Assembly: GCF_004348895.1 (NCBI RefSeq) | Contig: NZ_RRZK01000017.1 | Location: 62,001 to 126,000, forward strand | Source of the DNA: Pseudomonas vancouverensis | GTDB taxonomy: Bacteria > Pseudomonadota > Gammaproteobacteria > Pseudomonadales > Pseudomonadaceae | Length of the DNA stretch: 64,000 nt | Direction: 5' to 3' | In this document: piece after piece, positions 19,451 through 29,016 of the stretch | Layout: every line of letters starts with the position of its first letter | Numbering within the stretch: position 1 is the stretch's first letter | Made by a program: the position numbers and the translations under genes | The notes under the pieces: generated by a model | What the model was told of the DNA's origin: nothing | What the model saw: the letters and a program-made list of their open reading frames with translations, nothing else | The model's database searches: none

Positions 19451-19595
19451 TCGTCAAACCCAATGAACCAACCCGAATCAGCCTCAAATTCTCCATTCAA
19501 CACAGCTCTAAGCCCCTCTCGTCCCTTATCAGCCTGTCACCGGTCAACTAACTACTCTCCATGCGCATCTGGGGGATAGGTGCGTGGCGGCTCTT

Positions 19596-19603
19596 GTGAT
19601 AAC
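19596..19603 (+). promoter_or_regulatory. Possible extended -10 of the gyrA promoter
   Basis: TGTGATAAC matches an extended -10 (TG, one base, then GATAAC, 4 of 6 to TATAAT) about 175 bases before the gyrA start. No strong -35 is visible, which is common for extended -10 promoters and for supercoiling-sensitive gyr promoters. Confidence 0.3.
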
Positions 19604-19617
19604 ATCCGGCGGTTTCC

Positions 19618-19641
19618 AAGGTTACCCCGCGGGGTGACCTT
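19618..19641. repeat. Near-perfect 24-base palindrome in the gyrA leader
   Basis: AAGGTTACCCC (19618-19628), GC, then GGGGTGACCTT (19631-19641): 11 paired positions with one G-T. It lies about 15 bases beyond the candidate -10 box and 133 bases before the gyrA ATG, so it may be an RNA hairpin or a protein-binding operator. No T tract follows. Confidence 0.65.
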
Positions 19642-19774
19642 TACTGCGCAGATCCATGGCATAACTCGTTGATTTGTCGTAAGTCGGTGTATGGCACTCA
19701 GCCTGCAGCGGCGAGCTTCGTTCGTCCCATATGGATGTGACGAAGTTTCACCAGAAAAAGGAATCAGGCTTCTC

Positions 19775-22429
19775 ATGGGCGAACTGGCCAAAGAAATCCT
19801 CCCGGTCAATATCGAAGACGAGCTGAAGCAGTCCTACCTCGACTACGCGATGAGCGTGATTGTCGGTCGGGCACTGCCGGATGCGCGCGATGGCTTGAAG
19901 CCCGTGCACCGGCGTGTGCTGTTCGCGATGAGCGAGCTGGGTAACGACTTCAACAAGCCGTACAAGAAATCTGCCCGTGTTGTCGGTGACGTGATCGGTA
20001 AGTATCACCCGCACGGTGATACCGCGGTGTACGACACCATCGTTCGGATGGCGCAGCCATTCTCCCTGCGCTACCTGCTGGTCGACGGCCAGGGCAACTT
20101 CGGTTCCGTCGACGGCGACAACGCCGCAGCGATGCGATACACCGAAGTGCGCATGACCAAGCTGGCGCACGAGCTGCTGGCCGACCTGCACAAGGAAACC
20201 GTGGACTGGGTGCCGAACTACGACGGCACCGAAATGATCCCGGCGGTCATGCCGACCCGTATTCCCAACCTGTTGGTCAACGGCTCCAGCGGCATCGCCG
20301 TGGGCATGGCGACCAACATTCCGCCGCACAACCTCGGTGAAGTCATCGACGGTTGCCTGGCGCTCATCGACAACCCTGAGCTGACCGTCGACGAGCTGAT
20401 GCAATACATCCCTGGTCCGGACTTTCCGACCGCCGCGATCATCAACGGTCGCGCCGGCATCATCGAAGCCTACCGCACCGGTCGCGGGCGTATTTACATG
20501 CGTGCCCGTTCGATCATCGAAGACATCGACAAGGTCGGTGGTCGCCAGCAGATCGTCATCACCGAACTGCCTTACCAGCTGAACAAGGCGCGTCTGATCG
20601 AGAAGATCGCCGAGCTGGTTAAAGAGAAGAAACTCGAAGGCATCACCGAACTGCGTGACGAGTCCGACAAGGACGGCATGCGCGTCGTGATCGAACTGCG
20701 TCGTGGCGAAGTGCCTGAGGTCATCCTCAACAACCTCTACGCCCAGACCCAGTTGCAAGCAGTGTTCGGTATCAACATCGTTGCGCTGATCGACGGCCGT
20801 CCGCGGATCCTCAACCTCAAGGATCTGCTGGAAGCCTTCGTACGTCACCGTCGTGAAGTGGTAACCCGTCGTACCGTGTTCGAACTGCGCAAGGCGCGCG
20901 AACGTGGCCACATCCTTGAAGGTCAAGCGGTTGCCCTGTCGAACATCGACCCGGTCATCGCCTTGATCAAGGCCTCGCCAACCCCGTCGGAAGCCAAGGA
21001 AGCGCTGGTCAGCACGCCTTGGGAATCCTCCGCTGTGGTCGCGATGGTGGAACGTGCCGGTGCCGATTCGTGCCGTCCGGAAAACCTCGATCCGCAATAT
21101 GGTCTGCGCGACGGCAAGTACTTCCTGTCGCCGGAACAGGCGCAAGCCATTCTGGAACTGCGTCTGCACCGCCTGACTGGTCTGGAACACGAAAAACTGC
21201 TGGCCGAGTATCAAGAGATTCTCAACCAGATCGGCGAGCTGATCCGCATCCTCAACAGCGCCACGCGCCTGATGGAAGTGATTCGCGAAGAGCTGGAAGT
21301 GATCCGCGCCGAGTATGGCGACGTGCGTCGCACCGAGATTCTCGATGCCCGTCTCGACCTGACCCTGGGCGACATGATCCCGGAAGAAGAGCGCGTCGTG
21401 ACCATTTCCCACGGAGGCTATGCCAAGACCCAGCCGCTGGCTGCGTACCAGGCTCAGCGTCGTGGCGGTAAAGGCAAGTCGGCCACCGGCGTCAAGGATG
21501 AGGACTACATCGCTCACCTGCTGGTTGCCAACAGCCACACCACGCTGCTGCTGTTCTCCAGCAAGGGCAAGGTGTACTGGCTGAAAACCTACGAAATCCC
21601 GGAAGCATCCCGCGCTGCCCGTGGTCGTCCGCTGGTCAACCTGCTGCCGCTGGATGACGGTGAATACATCACCACCATGCTGCCGGTCGAGGGATACACC
21701 GAAGGTCACTACATCTTCATGGCCACCGCCAACGGCACCGTGAAGAAGACCCCGCTGGAATCCTTCAGCCGTCAACGCAGCGTCGGCCTGATCGCGCTGG
21801 AACTGGACGAAGGCGACGTGCTGATTTCCGCCGCGATCACCGATGGCGAGCGCGAAGTGATGCTGTTCTCCGACGGCGGCAAGGTCACCCGCTTCAAGGA
21901 ATCCGACGTACGTGCCATGGGCCGTACCGCTCGCGGCGTGCGCGGCATGCGTCTGCCGGAAGGCCAGAAGCTGATCTCCATGCTGATTCCGGAAGAGGGC
22001 AGCCAGATTCTTACCGCTTCCGAGCGAGGTTTCGGCAAGCGCACGGCGATCACCGAGTTCCCTGAGTACAAGCGTGGCGGTCAGGGCGTTATCGCCATGG
22101 TCAGCAACGAGCGTAACGGCCGTCTGGTCGGCGCGGTACAGGTGCTCGACGGTGAGGAAATCATGTTGATTTCCGACCAGGGCACGTTGGTGCGTACCCG
22201 TGTCGATGAAGTCTCCAGCCTGGGTCGTAACACCCAGGGCGTGACCCTGATCAAGCTGGCCAATGACGAGACACTGGTCGGCCTGGAGCGGGTTCAGGAG
22301 CCTTCGGAGGTCGAGGGTGAAGAGCTGGAAGGTGACGAGGCTGAAGGATTTGTCGGTGAAGTCGTGAACGACGACGCTGGCGAAGACCAGCAACTCGACG
22401 CCGCCGCTGACGAAGAACCACAGGAATAA
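19775..22429 (+). CDS. gyrA: DNA gyrase subunit A
   Basis: An 884-residue protein from ATG 19775 ([20 protein letters not shown]), the standard Pseudomonas GyrA start; 28 extra codons upstream look like leader. The breakage-reunion domain has the catalytic Tyr122 in [10 protein letters not shown]. The quinolone-determining positions read Thr83 and Asp87, the wild-type state in Pseudomonas. The C-terminal pinwheel contains the GyrA-box type segment [13 protein letters not shown] near residue 567. The tail is strongly acidic (Glu/Asp rich), as usual. With GyrB it forms the A2B2 enzyme that introduces negative supercoils. A clear terminator follows. Confidence 0.98.
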   Translation: MGELAKEILPVNIEDELKQSYLDYAMSVIVGRALPDARDGLKPVHRRVLFAMSELGNDFNKPYKKSARVVGDVIGKYHPHGDTAVYDTIVRMAQPFSLRYLLVDGQGNFGSVDGDNAAAMRYTEVRMTKLAHELLADLHKETVDWVPNYDGTEMIPAVMPTRIPNLLVNGSSGIAVGMATNIPPHNLGEVIDGCLALIDNPELTVDELMQYIPGPDFPTAAIINGRAGIIEAYRTGRGRIYMRARSIIEDIDKVGGRQQIVITELPYQLNKARLIEKIAELVKEKKLEGITELRDESDKDGMRVVIELRRGEVPEVILNNLYAQTQLQAVFGINIVALIDGRPRILNLKDLLEAFVRHRREVVTRRTVFELRKARERGHILEGQAVALSNIDPVIALIKASPTPSEAKEALVSTPWESSAVVAMVERAGADSCRPENLDPQYGLRDGKYFLSPEQAQAILELRLHRLTGLEHEKLLAEYQEILNQIGELIRILNSATRLMEVIREELEVIRAEYGDVRRTEILDARLDLTLGDMIPEEERVVTISHGGYAKTQPLAAYQAQRRGGKGKSATGVKDEDYIAHLLVANSHTTLLLFSSKGKVYWLKTYEIPEASRAARGRPLVNLLPLDDGEYITTMLPVEGYTEGHYIFMATANGTVKKTPLESFSRQRSVGLIALELDEGDVLISAAITDGEREVMLFSDGGKVTRFKESDVRAMGRTARGVRGMRLPEGQKLISMLIPEEGSQILTASERGFGKRTAITEFPEYKRGGQGVIAMVSNERNGRLVGAVQVLDGEEIMLISDQGTLVRTRVDEVSSLGRNTQGVTLIKLANDETLVGLERVQEPSEVEGEELEGDEAEGFVGEVVNDDAGEDQQLDAAADEEPQE

Positions 22430-22439
22430 GCAGGTAAGC

Positions 22440-22472
22440 AGGGGGCGGATGAAAATTCGCCCCCTTGTTGTT
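22440..22472 (+). terminator. Rho-independent terminator after gyrA
   Basis: AGGGGGCG (22440-22447) pairs with CGCCCCCT (22458-22465) over a ten-base loop and is followed by the T-rich TGTTGTTT. It lies ten bases after the gyrA stop. Confidence 0.85.
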
Positions 22473-22509
22473 TGTCCGAACGGAAAATGTCGACACCCAT
22501 GGATATCCC

Positions 22510-22586
22510 TGTGGGAGCGAGTTTGCTCGCGAAGCAGGCGCCGGGAACGCTGCGGTGATGCATTCGCGAGCAGGTTCGCTTCCAAG
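22510..22586. repeat. Paired REP elements upstream of serC
   Basis: TGTGGGAGCGAGTTTGCTCG at 22510 and an inverted, degenerate partner (TTCGCGAGCAGGTTCGCTTC, from 22563) enclose about 30 bases. It belongs to the same family as the copies at 15283 and 19372 and separates the gyrA terminator from serC. Confidence 0.8.
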
Positions 22587-22669
22587 GGTTGCCTGCTTCA
22601 GCAGAGATCCTGTGTTGATTGAAATTGTGATTTATTGCGTGATACCACCAGATCAGAGCGAGATTGGAT

Positions 22670-23755
22670 GTGAGCAAGAGAGCCTATAACTTCTGTGCCG
22701 GTCCTGCGGCCCTTCCCGAAGCTGTCCTGAAGCGCGCTCAGGGCGAGCTGCTTGATTGGCACGGCAAGGGTTTGTCTGTCATGGAAATGAGCCATCGCAG
22801 CGATGAGTTCGTGTCCATCGCCACCAAGGCCGAGCAGGATCTGCGTGATCTGCTGAATATCCCTTCGAACTACAAAGTGCTGTTTCTGCAAGGCGGCGCC
22901 AGCCAGCAATTTGCACAGATTCCGCTGAACCTGTTGCCGGAAAACGGTACGGCCGACTACATCGACACCGGTATCTGGTCGCAGAAAGCCATCGAAGAAG
23001 CATCGCGCTATGGCAACGTCAATGTGGCGGGTACTGCCAAGCCTTATGACTACTTTGCCATTCCTGGTCAGAGCGAATGGAACCTGTCGAAAGACGCGGC
23101 CTATGTTCACTACGCGCCAAACGAAACTATCGGCGGCCTGGAATTCCAGTGGATTCCGGAAACAGGCGACGTTCCGCTGGTGGCTGACATGTCTTCGGAC
23201 ATTCTCTCGCGTCCAGTGGATGTTTCGCGCTTCGGCATGATCTACGCCGGCGCCCAAAAGAACATCGGCCCGAGCGGCATCGTCGTCAACATCGTTCGCG
23301 AAGACCTGCTGGGCAAGGCGCGCTCCATCTGCCCGACCATGCTCAACTACAAGGTCGCGGCCGATAACGGCTCGATGTACAACACGCCGCCGACCCTGGC
23401 CTGGTACCTGTCCGGCCTGGTGTTCGAGTGGCTGAAAGAGCAGGGCGGCGTCGAGGCCATCGGCAAGCTCAATGAAGTGAAGAAGCGCACACTTTATGAC
23501 TTCATCGACGCCAGCGGCCTGTACAGCAACCCGATCAACGAAGCGGACCGTTCCTGGATGAACGTGCCGTTCCGTCTGGCTGACGATCGTCTCGACAAGC
23601 CATTCCTGGCGGGTGCCGACGAGCGTGGCCTGCTGAACCTAAAGGGCCACCGTTCCGTGGGAGGCATGCGCGCGTCCATCTATAACGCCGTCGATATCAA
23701 CGCCATCAATGCGCTGGTTTCGTACATGGCAGAGTTCGAGAAGGAACACGGCTAA
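22670..23755 (+). CDS. serC: Phosphoserine aminotransferase
   Basis: A 361-residue class V PLP aminotransferase starting GTG 22670 as MSKRAYNFCAGPAALPE; a TTG at 22664 would add two residues. The PLP lysine is in YAGAQKNIGPSG near residue 197 and the family motif FLQGGASQQF is near 75. It makes phosphoserine from 3-phosphohydroxypyruvate and also acts in pyridoxine synthesis. It is the first gene of the serC-pheA-hisC-tyrA/aroA-cmk operon; its TAA overlaps the pheA ATG by one base. Confidence 0.97.
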   Translation: MSKRAYNFCAGPAALPEAVLKRAQGELLDWHGKGLSVMEMSHRSDEFVSIATKAEQDLRDLLNIPSNYKVLFLQGGASQQFAQIPLNLLPENGTADYIDTGIWSQKAIEEASRYGNVNVAGTAKPYDYFAIPGQSEWNLSKDAAYVHYAPNETIGGLEFQWIPETGDVPLVADMSSDILSRPVDVSRFGMIYAGAQKNIGPSGIVVNIVREDLLGKARSICPTMLNYKVAADNGSMYNTPPTLAWYLSGLVFEWLKEQGGVEAIGKLNEVKKRTLYDFIDASGLYSNPINEADRSWMNVPFRLADDRLDKPFLAGADERGLLNLKGHRSVGGMRASIYNAVDINAINALVSYMAEFEKEHG

Positions 23756-24849
23756 TGTCTGAGCAAGAACTCAAGGCACTGCGCCTGCGCATTGATGCTC
23801 TGGACGAAAAAGTCCTGGAGCTGATCAGTGAGCGCGCGCGCTGCGCCCAGGAAGTCGCGCGAGTAAAGATGGCCTCGCTGGCCGAAGGCGAAGTGCCGGT
23901 GTTCTATCGTCCTGAGCGCGAAGCCCAGGTGCTCAAGCGTGTCATGGAGCGTAATCAGGGGCCGCTGGGTAACGAAGAGATGGCGCGGCTGTTCCGCGAA
24001 ATCATGTCGTCCTGCCTGGCCCTTGAACAGCCGCTGAAAGTGGCTTACCTCGGTCCGGAAGGCACCTTCACCCAAGCGGCGGCCATGAAGCATTTCGGCC
24101 ACGCGGTGATCAGCAAGCCGATGGCGGCGATCGACGAAGTGTTCCGCGAAGTGGCGGCCGGTGCCGTCAATTTCGGCGTGGTGCCGGTGGAAAACTCCAC
24201 CGAAGGTGCGGTCAACCACACCCTCGACAGCTTTCTCGAGCATGACATGGTGATCTGCGGCGAAGTCGAGCTGCGCATCCACCACCACCTGCTGGTGGGC
24301 GAAAACACCAAGACCGACAGCATCAGCCGCATTTATTCCCACGCCCAGTCCCTGGCCCAGTGCCGCAAGTGGCTGGACGCGCATTACCCGAATGTCGAGC
24401 GCGTCGCGGTGTCGAGCAACGCCGAAGCGGCGAAGCGGGTCAAGGGTGAGTGGAATTCGGCGGCGATTGCCGGCGACATGGCGGCCGGCCTGTACGGGCT
24501 GACCCGACTGGCCGAGAAGATCGAGGACCGTCCGGACAACTCCACGCGCTTCCTCATGATCGGTAATCAGGAAGTGCCGCCGACCGGCGACGACAAGACT
24601 TCGATCATCGTGTCGATGAGCAACAAGCCAGGTGCCCTTCACGAGTTGCTGGTGCCGTTCCACGACAACGGTATCGACCTGACGCGCATCGAGACGCGTC
24701 CGTCGCGCAGTGGCAAATGGACCTACGTGTTCTTCATCGACTTCGTCGGCCACCATCGCGACCCGCTGGTAAAGGGTGTGCTGGAAAAGATCAGTCAGGA
24801 AGCAGTGGCACTCAAGGTGCTGGGTTCCTACCCGAAAGCAGTTCTCTAA
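23755..24849 (+). CDS. pheA: Bifunctional chorismate mutase / prephenate dehydratase
   Basis: A 364-residue protein with three parts. An AroQ-type chorismate mutase helix bundle occupies about 1-90 (LRLRIDALDEKVLELISERA at its start). The prephenate dehydratase domain spans about 95-275, with VPVENSTEGAVNHTLD and the conserved DNSTRF. An ACT regulatory domain runs from about 283 to 364, with GALHELL and the ESRP-like ETRPSR loop where phenylalanine binds in this family. It converts chorismate through prephenate to phenylpyruvate. It is translationally coupled to serC, and hisC follows after 12 bases. Feedback inhibition by phenylalanine is expected from family knowledge. Confidence 0.97.
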   Translation: MSEQELKALRLRIDALDEKVLELISERARCAQEVARVKMASLAEGEVPVFYRPEREAQVLKRVMERNQGPLGNEEMARLFREIMSSCLALEQPLKVAYLGPEGTFTQAAAMKHFGHAVISKPMAAIDEVFREVAAGAVNFGVVPVENSTEGAVNHTLDSFLEHDMVICGEVELRIHHHLLVGENTKTDSISRIYSHAQSLAQCRKWLDAHYPNVERVAVSSNAEAAKRVKGEWNSAAIAGDMAAGLYGLTRLAEKIEDRPDNSTRFLMIGNQEVPPTGDDKTSIIVSMSNKPGALHELLVPFHDNGIDLTRIETRPSRSGKWTYVFFIDFVGHHRDPLVKGVLEKISQEAVALKVLGSYPKAVL

Positions 24850-24861
24850 GGGGCGATAGCA

Positions 24862-25974
24862 ATGAGTGGCAATTTCCTCGCTCTGGCACAGCCGGGCGTG
24901 CAACAACTTTCGCCTTACGTTCCGGGCAAGCCTGTGGACGAACTGGCGCGCGAGCTGGACCTGGATCCGGCCAGCATCGTCAAACTGGCGAGCAACGAAA
25001 ACCCGCTGGGCGCCAGTCCCAAGGCGCTGGCGGCGATTCGTGATGCGCTGGCCGAGCTGACCCGTTATCCGGACGGCAATGGCTTCGCGCTCAAGAGCCT
25101 GCTGGCCGAACAGTGCCGTGTCGAGCTTGATCAGGTGACGTTGGGCAACGGTTCCAACGACATTCTCGAGCTGGTGGCGCGCGCCTATCTGGCGCCGGGC
25201 CTGAATGCCGTGTTCAGCGAGCACGCGTTCGCGGTCTACCCGATCGCCACCCAGGCGGTCGGCGCTCAGGCCAAGGTGGTTCCGGCCAAAGAGTGGGGGC
25301 ATGACCTTCCTGCCATGCTGAAGGCTATCGATGCCAAAACCCGCGTGGTCTTCATCGCCAACCCGAACAATCCGACCGGCACCTGGTTCGACGCCGAGGC
25401 GCTGGATGAATTCCTCCAGGATGTTCCGGAACACGTACTGGTCGTGCTGGACGAGGCCTACATCGAATACGCCGAAGGCAGCGATTTGCCCGATGGTCTG
25501 GACTTCCTGGCGGCCTATCCGAACCTGCTGGTTTCGCGCACCTTCTCCAAGGCCTATGGCCTGGCGTCCTTGCGTGTAGGTTATGGCTTGTCGACGCCTG
25601 TGGTTGCCGACGTGCTGAATCGCGTGCGTCAACCATTCAACGTCAACAGCCTGGCCCTGGCTGCGGCCTGTGCAGCGTTGAAGGATGAAGAGTACCTGGC
25701 GCAAAGCCGTCAACTGAACGAAGCCGGCATGCAGCAGCTGGAAGCCGGCTTCCGCGAGCTGGGCCTGAGCTGGATTCCGTCCAAGGGCAACTTCATTTGC
25801 GTTGACCTGGGTCGAGTCGCGGCTCCCGTGTTCCAGGGCTTGTTGCGCGAAGGTGTGATCGTGCGTCCTGTAGCGAACTACGGCATGCCGAATCACCTGC
25901 GTATCACCATTGGTCTGCCGGCGGAAAACAGCCGCTTCCTCGAAGCGCTGAGCAAGGTCCTGGCTCGTGGTTGA
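24862..25974 (+). CDS. hisC: Histidinol-phosphate / aromatic amino acid aminotransferase
   Basis: A 370-residue class I PLP aminotransferase of the HisC type, with KLASNENPLGASP near residue 36, the Asp in VLDEAYIEYAE near 205 and the PLP lysine in RTFSKAYGLASLRVGY near 230. Located in the aromatic operon, it is the second HisC copy (hisC2) of Pseudomonas and probably aminates phenylpyruvate and hydroxyphenylpyruvate as well as imidazole acetol phosphate. An AAGGGG site precedes ATG 24862, and its end overlaps the next gene's GTG by eight bases. Confidence 0.94.
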   Translation: MSGNFLALAQPGVQQLSPYVPGKPVDELARELDLDPASIVKLASNENPLGASPKALAAIRDALAELTRYPDGNGFALKSLLAEQCRVELDQVTLGNGSNDILELVARAYLAPGLNAVFSEHAFAVYPIATQAVGAQAKVVPAKEWGHDLPAMLKAIDAKTRVVFIANPNNPTGTWFDAEALDEFLQDVPEHVLVVLDEAYIEYAEGSDLPDGLDFLAAYPNLLVSRTFSKAYGLASLRVGYGLSTPVVADVLNRVRQPFNVNSLALAAACAALKDEEYLAQSRQLNEAGMQQLEAGFRELGLSWIPSKGNFICVDLGRVAAPVFQGLLREGVIVRPVANYGMPNHLRITIGLPAENSRFLEALSKVLARG

Positions 25975-28210
25975 TGTCACTGCACTGCAATCTGCCGAAC
26001 CTATGATCGGTCGCCTGGTGGTGGTCGGTCTGGGGTTGATCGGCGGTTCGTTTGCCAAGGGTTTGCGTGAAAGCGGCGTTTGCCGTGAAGTGGTTGGGGT
26101 TGATCTCGATCCACAGTCACGCAAGCTCGCGGTTGAGTTGGGTGTGGTGGATCGCTGTGAGGACGACCTGGCCGTTGCGTGTCAGGGTGCTGATGTGATT
26201 CAGCTTGCCGTGCCGATCCTGGCCATGGAAAAAGTGCTGGCCCGCTTGGCTGGCATGAGCCTGGGGTCGGCGATCCTGACGGACGTCGGCAGTGCCAAGG
26301 GCAATGTCGTGCGCGCCGCCACCGAAGCCTTCGGCCGCATGCCGGCGAACTTTGTACCGGGGCATCCGATTGCCGGCTCTGAGCAGAGTGGGGTGGAAGC
26401 TTCCAACGCCGATCTGTTCCGGCGCCATAAAGTGATCCTGACGCCGCTTGCGCAAACCGATCCGGCTGCCCTTGCAGTGATCGATCGCTTGTGGCGCGAA
26501 CTGGGCGCCGATGTCGAGCATATGCAGGTCGAGCGGCACGATGAGGTGCTGGCGGCGACCAGTCATTTGCCGCACTTGCTGGCGTTCGGCCTCGTCGACT
26601 CGTTGGCCAAGCGCAATGAAAATCTTGAGATCTTCCGTTACGCTGCGGGCGGTTTCCGCGATTTCACAAGAATCGCCGGTAGCGACCCGGTCATGTGGCA
26701 CGACATCTTCCTCGCCAACCGCGAAGCTGTCCTGCGCACACTCGATACATTTCGCAGCGACCTCGACGCCTTGCGCGACGCGGTCGATGCAGGGGATGGG
26801 CACCAATTATTGGGCGTATTCACTCGCGCCCGGGTTGCCCGCGAGCATTTCAGTAAAATCCTGGCCCGCAGGGCCTATGTGGACGCTATGAATTCCAACG
26901 ATCTGATTTTCCTGGCTCAACCTGGTGGCCGCCTGTCCGGTCGGATTCGCGTACCAGGTGACAAATCGATTTCCCACCGTTCGATCATGCTCGGTTCCCT
27001 GGCTGAGGGCGTCACCGAAGTCGAAGGCTTCCTCGAGGGCGAAGACGCCCTGGCGACCTTGCAGGCCTTCCGCGACATGGGCGTGGTCATTGAAGGCCCG
27101 CACCATGGCCGCGTGACCATTCACGGCGTTGGCCTGCATGGCCTGAAGCCTGCGCCAGGTCCGATCTATCTGGGTAACTCCGGCACGTCGATGCGTCTGC
27201 TGTCCGGCCTGTTGGCTGCGCAGGACTTCGACAGCACGCTGACCGGCGACGCTTCGCTGTCCAAGCGTCCGATGAATCGCGTGGCCAATCCGCTGCGGGA
27301 AATGGGCGCCGTGATCGAAACCGCCGCTGAAGGTCGTCCGCCGATGACCATTCGGGGTGGCCACAAGCTCAAAGGCCTGACCTACACCATGCCGATGGCC
27401 AGCGCCCAGGTTAAGTCCTGCCTGCTGCTGGCGGGTCTTTACGCTGAAGGCAAGACCACCGTGACCGAGCCGGCACCGACCCGTGACCACACCGAGCGCA
27501 TGCTGCGCGGTTTTGGTTACCCGGTCAGCGTGAACGGCGCCACGGCGTCGGTCGAGTCCGGCAACAAGCTGACCGCGACCCACATTGAAGTGCCGGGCGA
27601 CATCTCGTCGTCGGCGTTTTTCCTGGTGGCGGCATCGATCGCCGAAGGCTCGGAATTGGTTCTGGAGCACGTTGGTATCAACCCGACTCGCACCGGTGTG
27701 ATCGACATCCTGCGCCTGATGGGCGCTGACATCACCCTGGAAAACCAGCGTGAAGTCGGTGGCGAACCAGTAGCCGACCTGCGCGTGCGAGCAGCTAAAC
27801 TCAAGGGTATCGAGATTCCGGAAGCCTTGGTTCCACTGGCTATCGACGAGTTCCCGGTGCTGTTCGTCGCCGCCGCGTGTGCCGAAGGGCGCACCGTGCT
27901 GACCGGAGCTGAAGAGCTGCGAGTCAAGGAATCGGACCGCATCCAGGTGATGGCGGACGGTTTGCTGGCGCTGGGCGTCAAATGCGAACCAACGCCGGAC
28001 GGCATCATCATCGACGGCGGCCAGATTGGCGGCGGCGAAGTGCATGGCCACGGCGATCACCGTATTGCGATGGCGTTCAGTGTTGCGTCGCTGCGCGCCA
28101 CTGCACCAATCCGGATCCACGATTGCGCCAACGTCGCGACGTCGTTCCCGAACTTCCTCGCGCTGTGCGCGCAGGTCGGTATTCGTGTGGCACAAGAGGC
28201 TCAGTCGTGA
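25967..28210 (+). CDS. Fused prephenate dehydrogenase - EPSP synthase (TyrA-AroA)
   Basis: A 747-residue fusion. Residues 1-305 are cyclohexadienyl/prephenate dehydrogenase with the NAD loop [11 protein letters not shown] and conserved His in [16 protein letters not shown] and TSHLPH. From Met308 the protein is 5-enolpyruvylshikimate-3-phosphate synthase with [19 protein letters not shown] and the late [11 protein letters not shown] and HGDHRIAM motifs. This TyrA-AroA fusion is a known trait of Pseudomonas. I list GTG 25967 (AAGG nine bases upstream, overlapping hisC); ATG 26003 (MIGRLVVVG) is an equally possible start giving 735 residues. It overlaps cmk by four bases. Confidence 0.95.
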   Translation: MVDVTALQSAEPMIGRLVVVGLGLIGGSFAKGLRESGVCREVVGVDLDPQSRKLAVELGVVDRCEDDLAVACQGADVIQLAVPILAMEKVLARLAGMSLGSAILTDVGSAKGNVVRAATEAFGRMPANFVPGHPIAGSEQSGVEASNADLFRRHKVILTPLAQTDPAALAVIDRLWRELGADVEHMQVERHDEVLAATSHLPHLLAFGLVDSLAKRNENLEIFRYAAGGFRDFTRIAGSDPVMWHDIFLANREAVLRTLDTFRSDLDALRDAVDAGDGHQLLGVFTRARVAREHFSKILARRAYVDAMNSNDLIFLAQPGGRLSGRIRVPGDKSISHRSIMLGSLAEGVTEVEGFLEGEDALATLQAFRDMGVVIEGPHHGRVTIHGVGLHGLKPAPGPIYLGNSGTSMRLLSGLLAAQDFDSTLTGDASLSKRPMNRVANPLREMGAVIETAAEGRPPMTIRGGHKLKGLTYTMPMASAQVKSCLLLAGLYAEGKTTVTEPAPTRDHTERMLRGFGYPVSVNGATASVESGNKLTATHIEVPGDISSSAFFLVAASIAEGSELVLEHVGINPTRTGVIDILRLMGADITLENQREVGGEPVADLRVRAAKLKGIEIPEALVPLAIDEFPVLFVAAACAEGRTVLTGAEELRVKESDRIQVMADGLLALGVKCEPTPDGIIIDGGQIGGGEVHGHGDHRIAMAFSVASLRATAPIRIHDCANVATSFPNFLALCAQVGIRVAQEAQS

Positions 28211-28896
28211 ACAGCATTGCACCGGTCATCACCATCGATGGGCCAAGCGGCTCTGGCAAAGGCACGGTAGCCGGGATTCTGGCCAAGCGTCTGGGCTGGA
28301 ACCTGCTGGATTCCGGTGCGTTGTATCGATTGCTGGCGTTTGCTGCGCACAACCATGGCGTCGACCTGACCAATGAAGAGCTGCTGAAGAAACTGGCCGC
28401 TCATCTGGATGTTCAATTCATCGCGGCGAACGACGGTCAGTTGCAGCGCATCATTCTGGAAGGTGACGAAGTCAGCGATGTCATTCGTACCGAAAGCGTC
28501 GGTTCCGGTGCGTCCCAAGTGGCTGCACTGCCGGCTGTGCGCGAGGCGCTGCTGCAGCGCCAGCGCGCATTTCAGGAATCGCCAGGGCTGGTAGCCGACG
28601 GTCGCGACATGGGCACGGTGGTGTTTCCGGGCGCTCCGCTGAAGATTTTCCTGACCGCCAGCGCCGAAGAGCGGGCTCGTCGTCGATATTTGCAGTTGAA
28701 GGGCAAGGTCGAGGGTGTTAGTCTGTCGAGTCTGCTAGATGAGATACGTGCGCGCGATGAGCGCGACACCCAGCGAGCGGTAGCTCCGCTCAAGCCGGCG
28801 GCTGACGCCATACAGCTGGATTCCACGGAATTATCCATCGACCAGGTGCTTGAACGCATCATGAGCGAAATCGCCATTCGCGATATCGCCGGGTGA
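28207..28896 (+). CDS. cmk: Cytidylate kinase
   Basis: A 229-residue (d)CMP kinase from GTG 28207 within a GTGA overlap with the upstream stop. The P-loop is GPSGSGKGT near residue 12; the nucleotide-binding [13 protein letters not shown] and the lid Arg residues in ERARRRY and RDERDTQRA are present. It phosphorylates CMP and dCMP for nucleic acid and CDP-lipid synthesis. It is the last gene before a terminator; the cmk-rpsA-ihfB order is widely conserved in gamma-proteobacteria. Confidence 0.97.
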   Translation: MNSIAPVITIDGPSGSGKGTVAGILAKRLGWNLLDSGALYRLLAFAAHNHGVDLTNEELLKKLAAHLDVQFIAANDGQLQRIILEGDEVSDVIRTESVGSGASQVAALPAVREALLQRQRAFQESPGLVADGRDMGTVVFPGAPLKIFLTASAEERARRRYLQLKGKVEGVSLSSLLDEIRARDERDTQRAVAPLKPAADAIQLDSTELSIDQVLERIMSEIAIRDIAG

Positions 28897-28898
28897 CC

Positions 28899-28944
28899 AA
28901 GAAGGCCGCAGGGGACCAGTCATAGTCCTGCGGTGGCTTCTTTT
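28899..28944 (+). terminator. Terminator between cmk and rpsA
   Basis: AAGAAGGCCGCAGG (28899-28912) pairs, with one mismatch, with CCTGCGGTGGCTTCTT (28927-28942) and continues into TTTT. It begins three bases after the cmk stop and ends the aromatic operon, at least partly. Confidence 0.8.
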
Positions 28945-28957
28945 AAATGAAACTAAC

Positions 28958-28998
28958 CCACACTGTCTGGGGTGTGGAGATGGGCGTATTTTTCGCCC
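28958..28998 (+). promoter_or_regulatory. Two hairpins in the rpsA leader
   Basis: CCACAC/GTGTGG (28958-28963 with 28972-28977) and GGGCG/CGCCC (28982-28986 with 28994-28998) can form two adjacent stems just before the AGGA ribosome site of rpsA. In gamma-proteobacteria S1 represses its own translation through a folded leader with a weak Shine-Dalgarno, so these stems fit that control. The function is inferred. Confidence 0.5.
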
Positions 28999-29016
28999 TA
29001 ATCAACAGGAATTAAA

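Noticed and set aside
19748..22585. Open frame of 945 codons antisense to gyrA
   Set aside because: It is the shadow of a gene with strongly biased third positions; its translation is low-complexity (His, Gln, Asp, Val rich) and matches no family.
23752..26124. 790-codon frame antisense to pheA and hisC
   Set aside because: Composition is that of an antisense shadow, and both genes on the plus strand are unmistakable.
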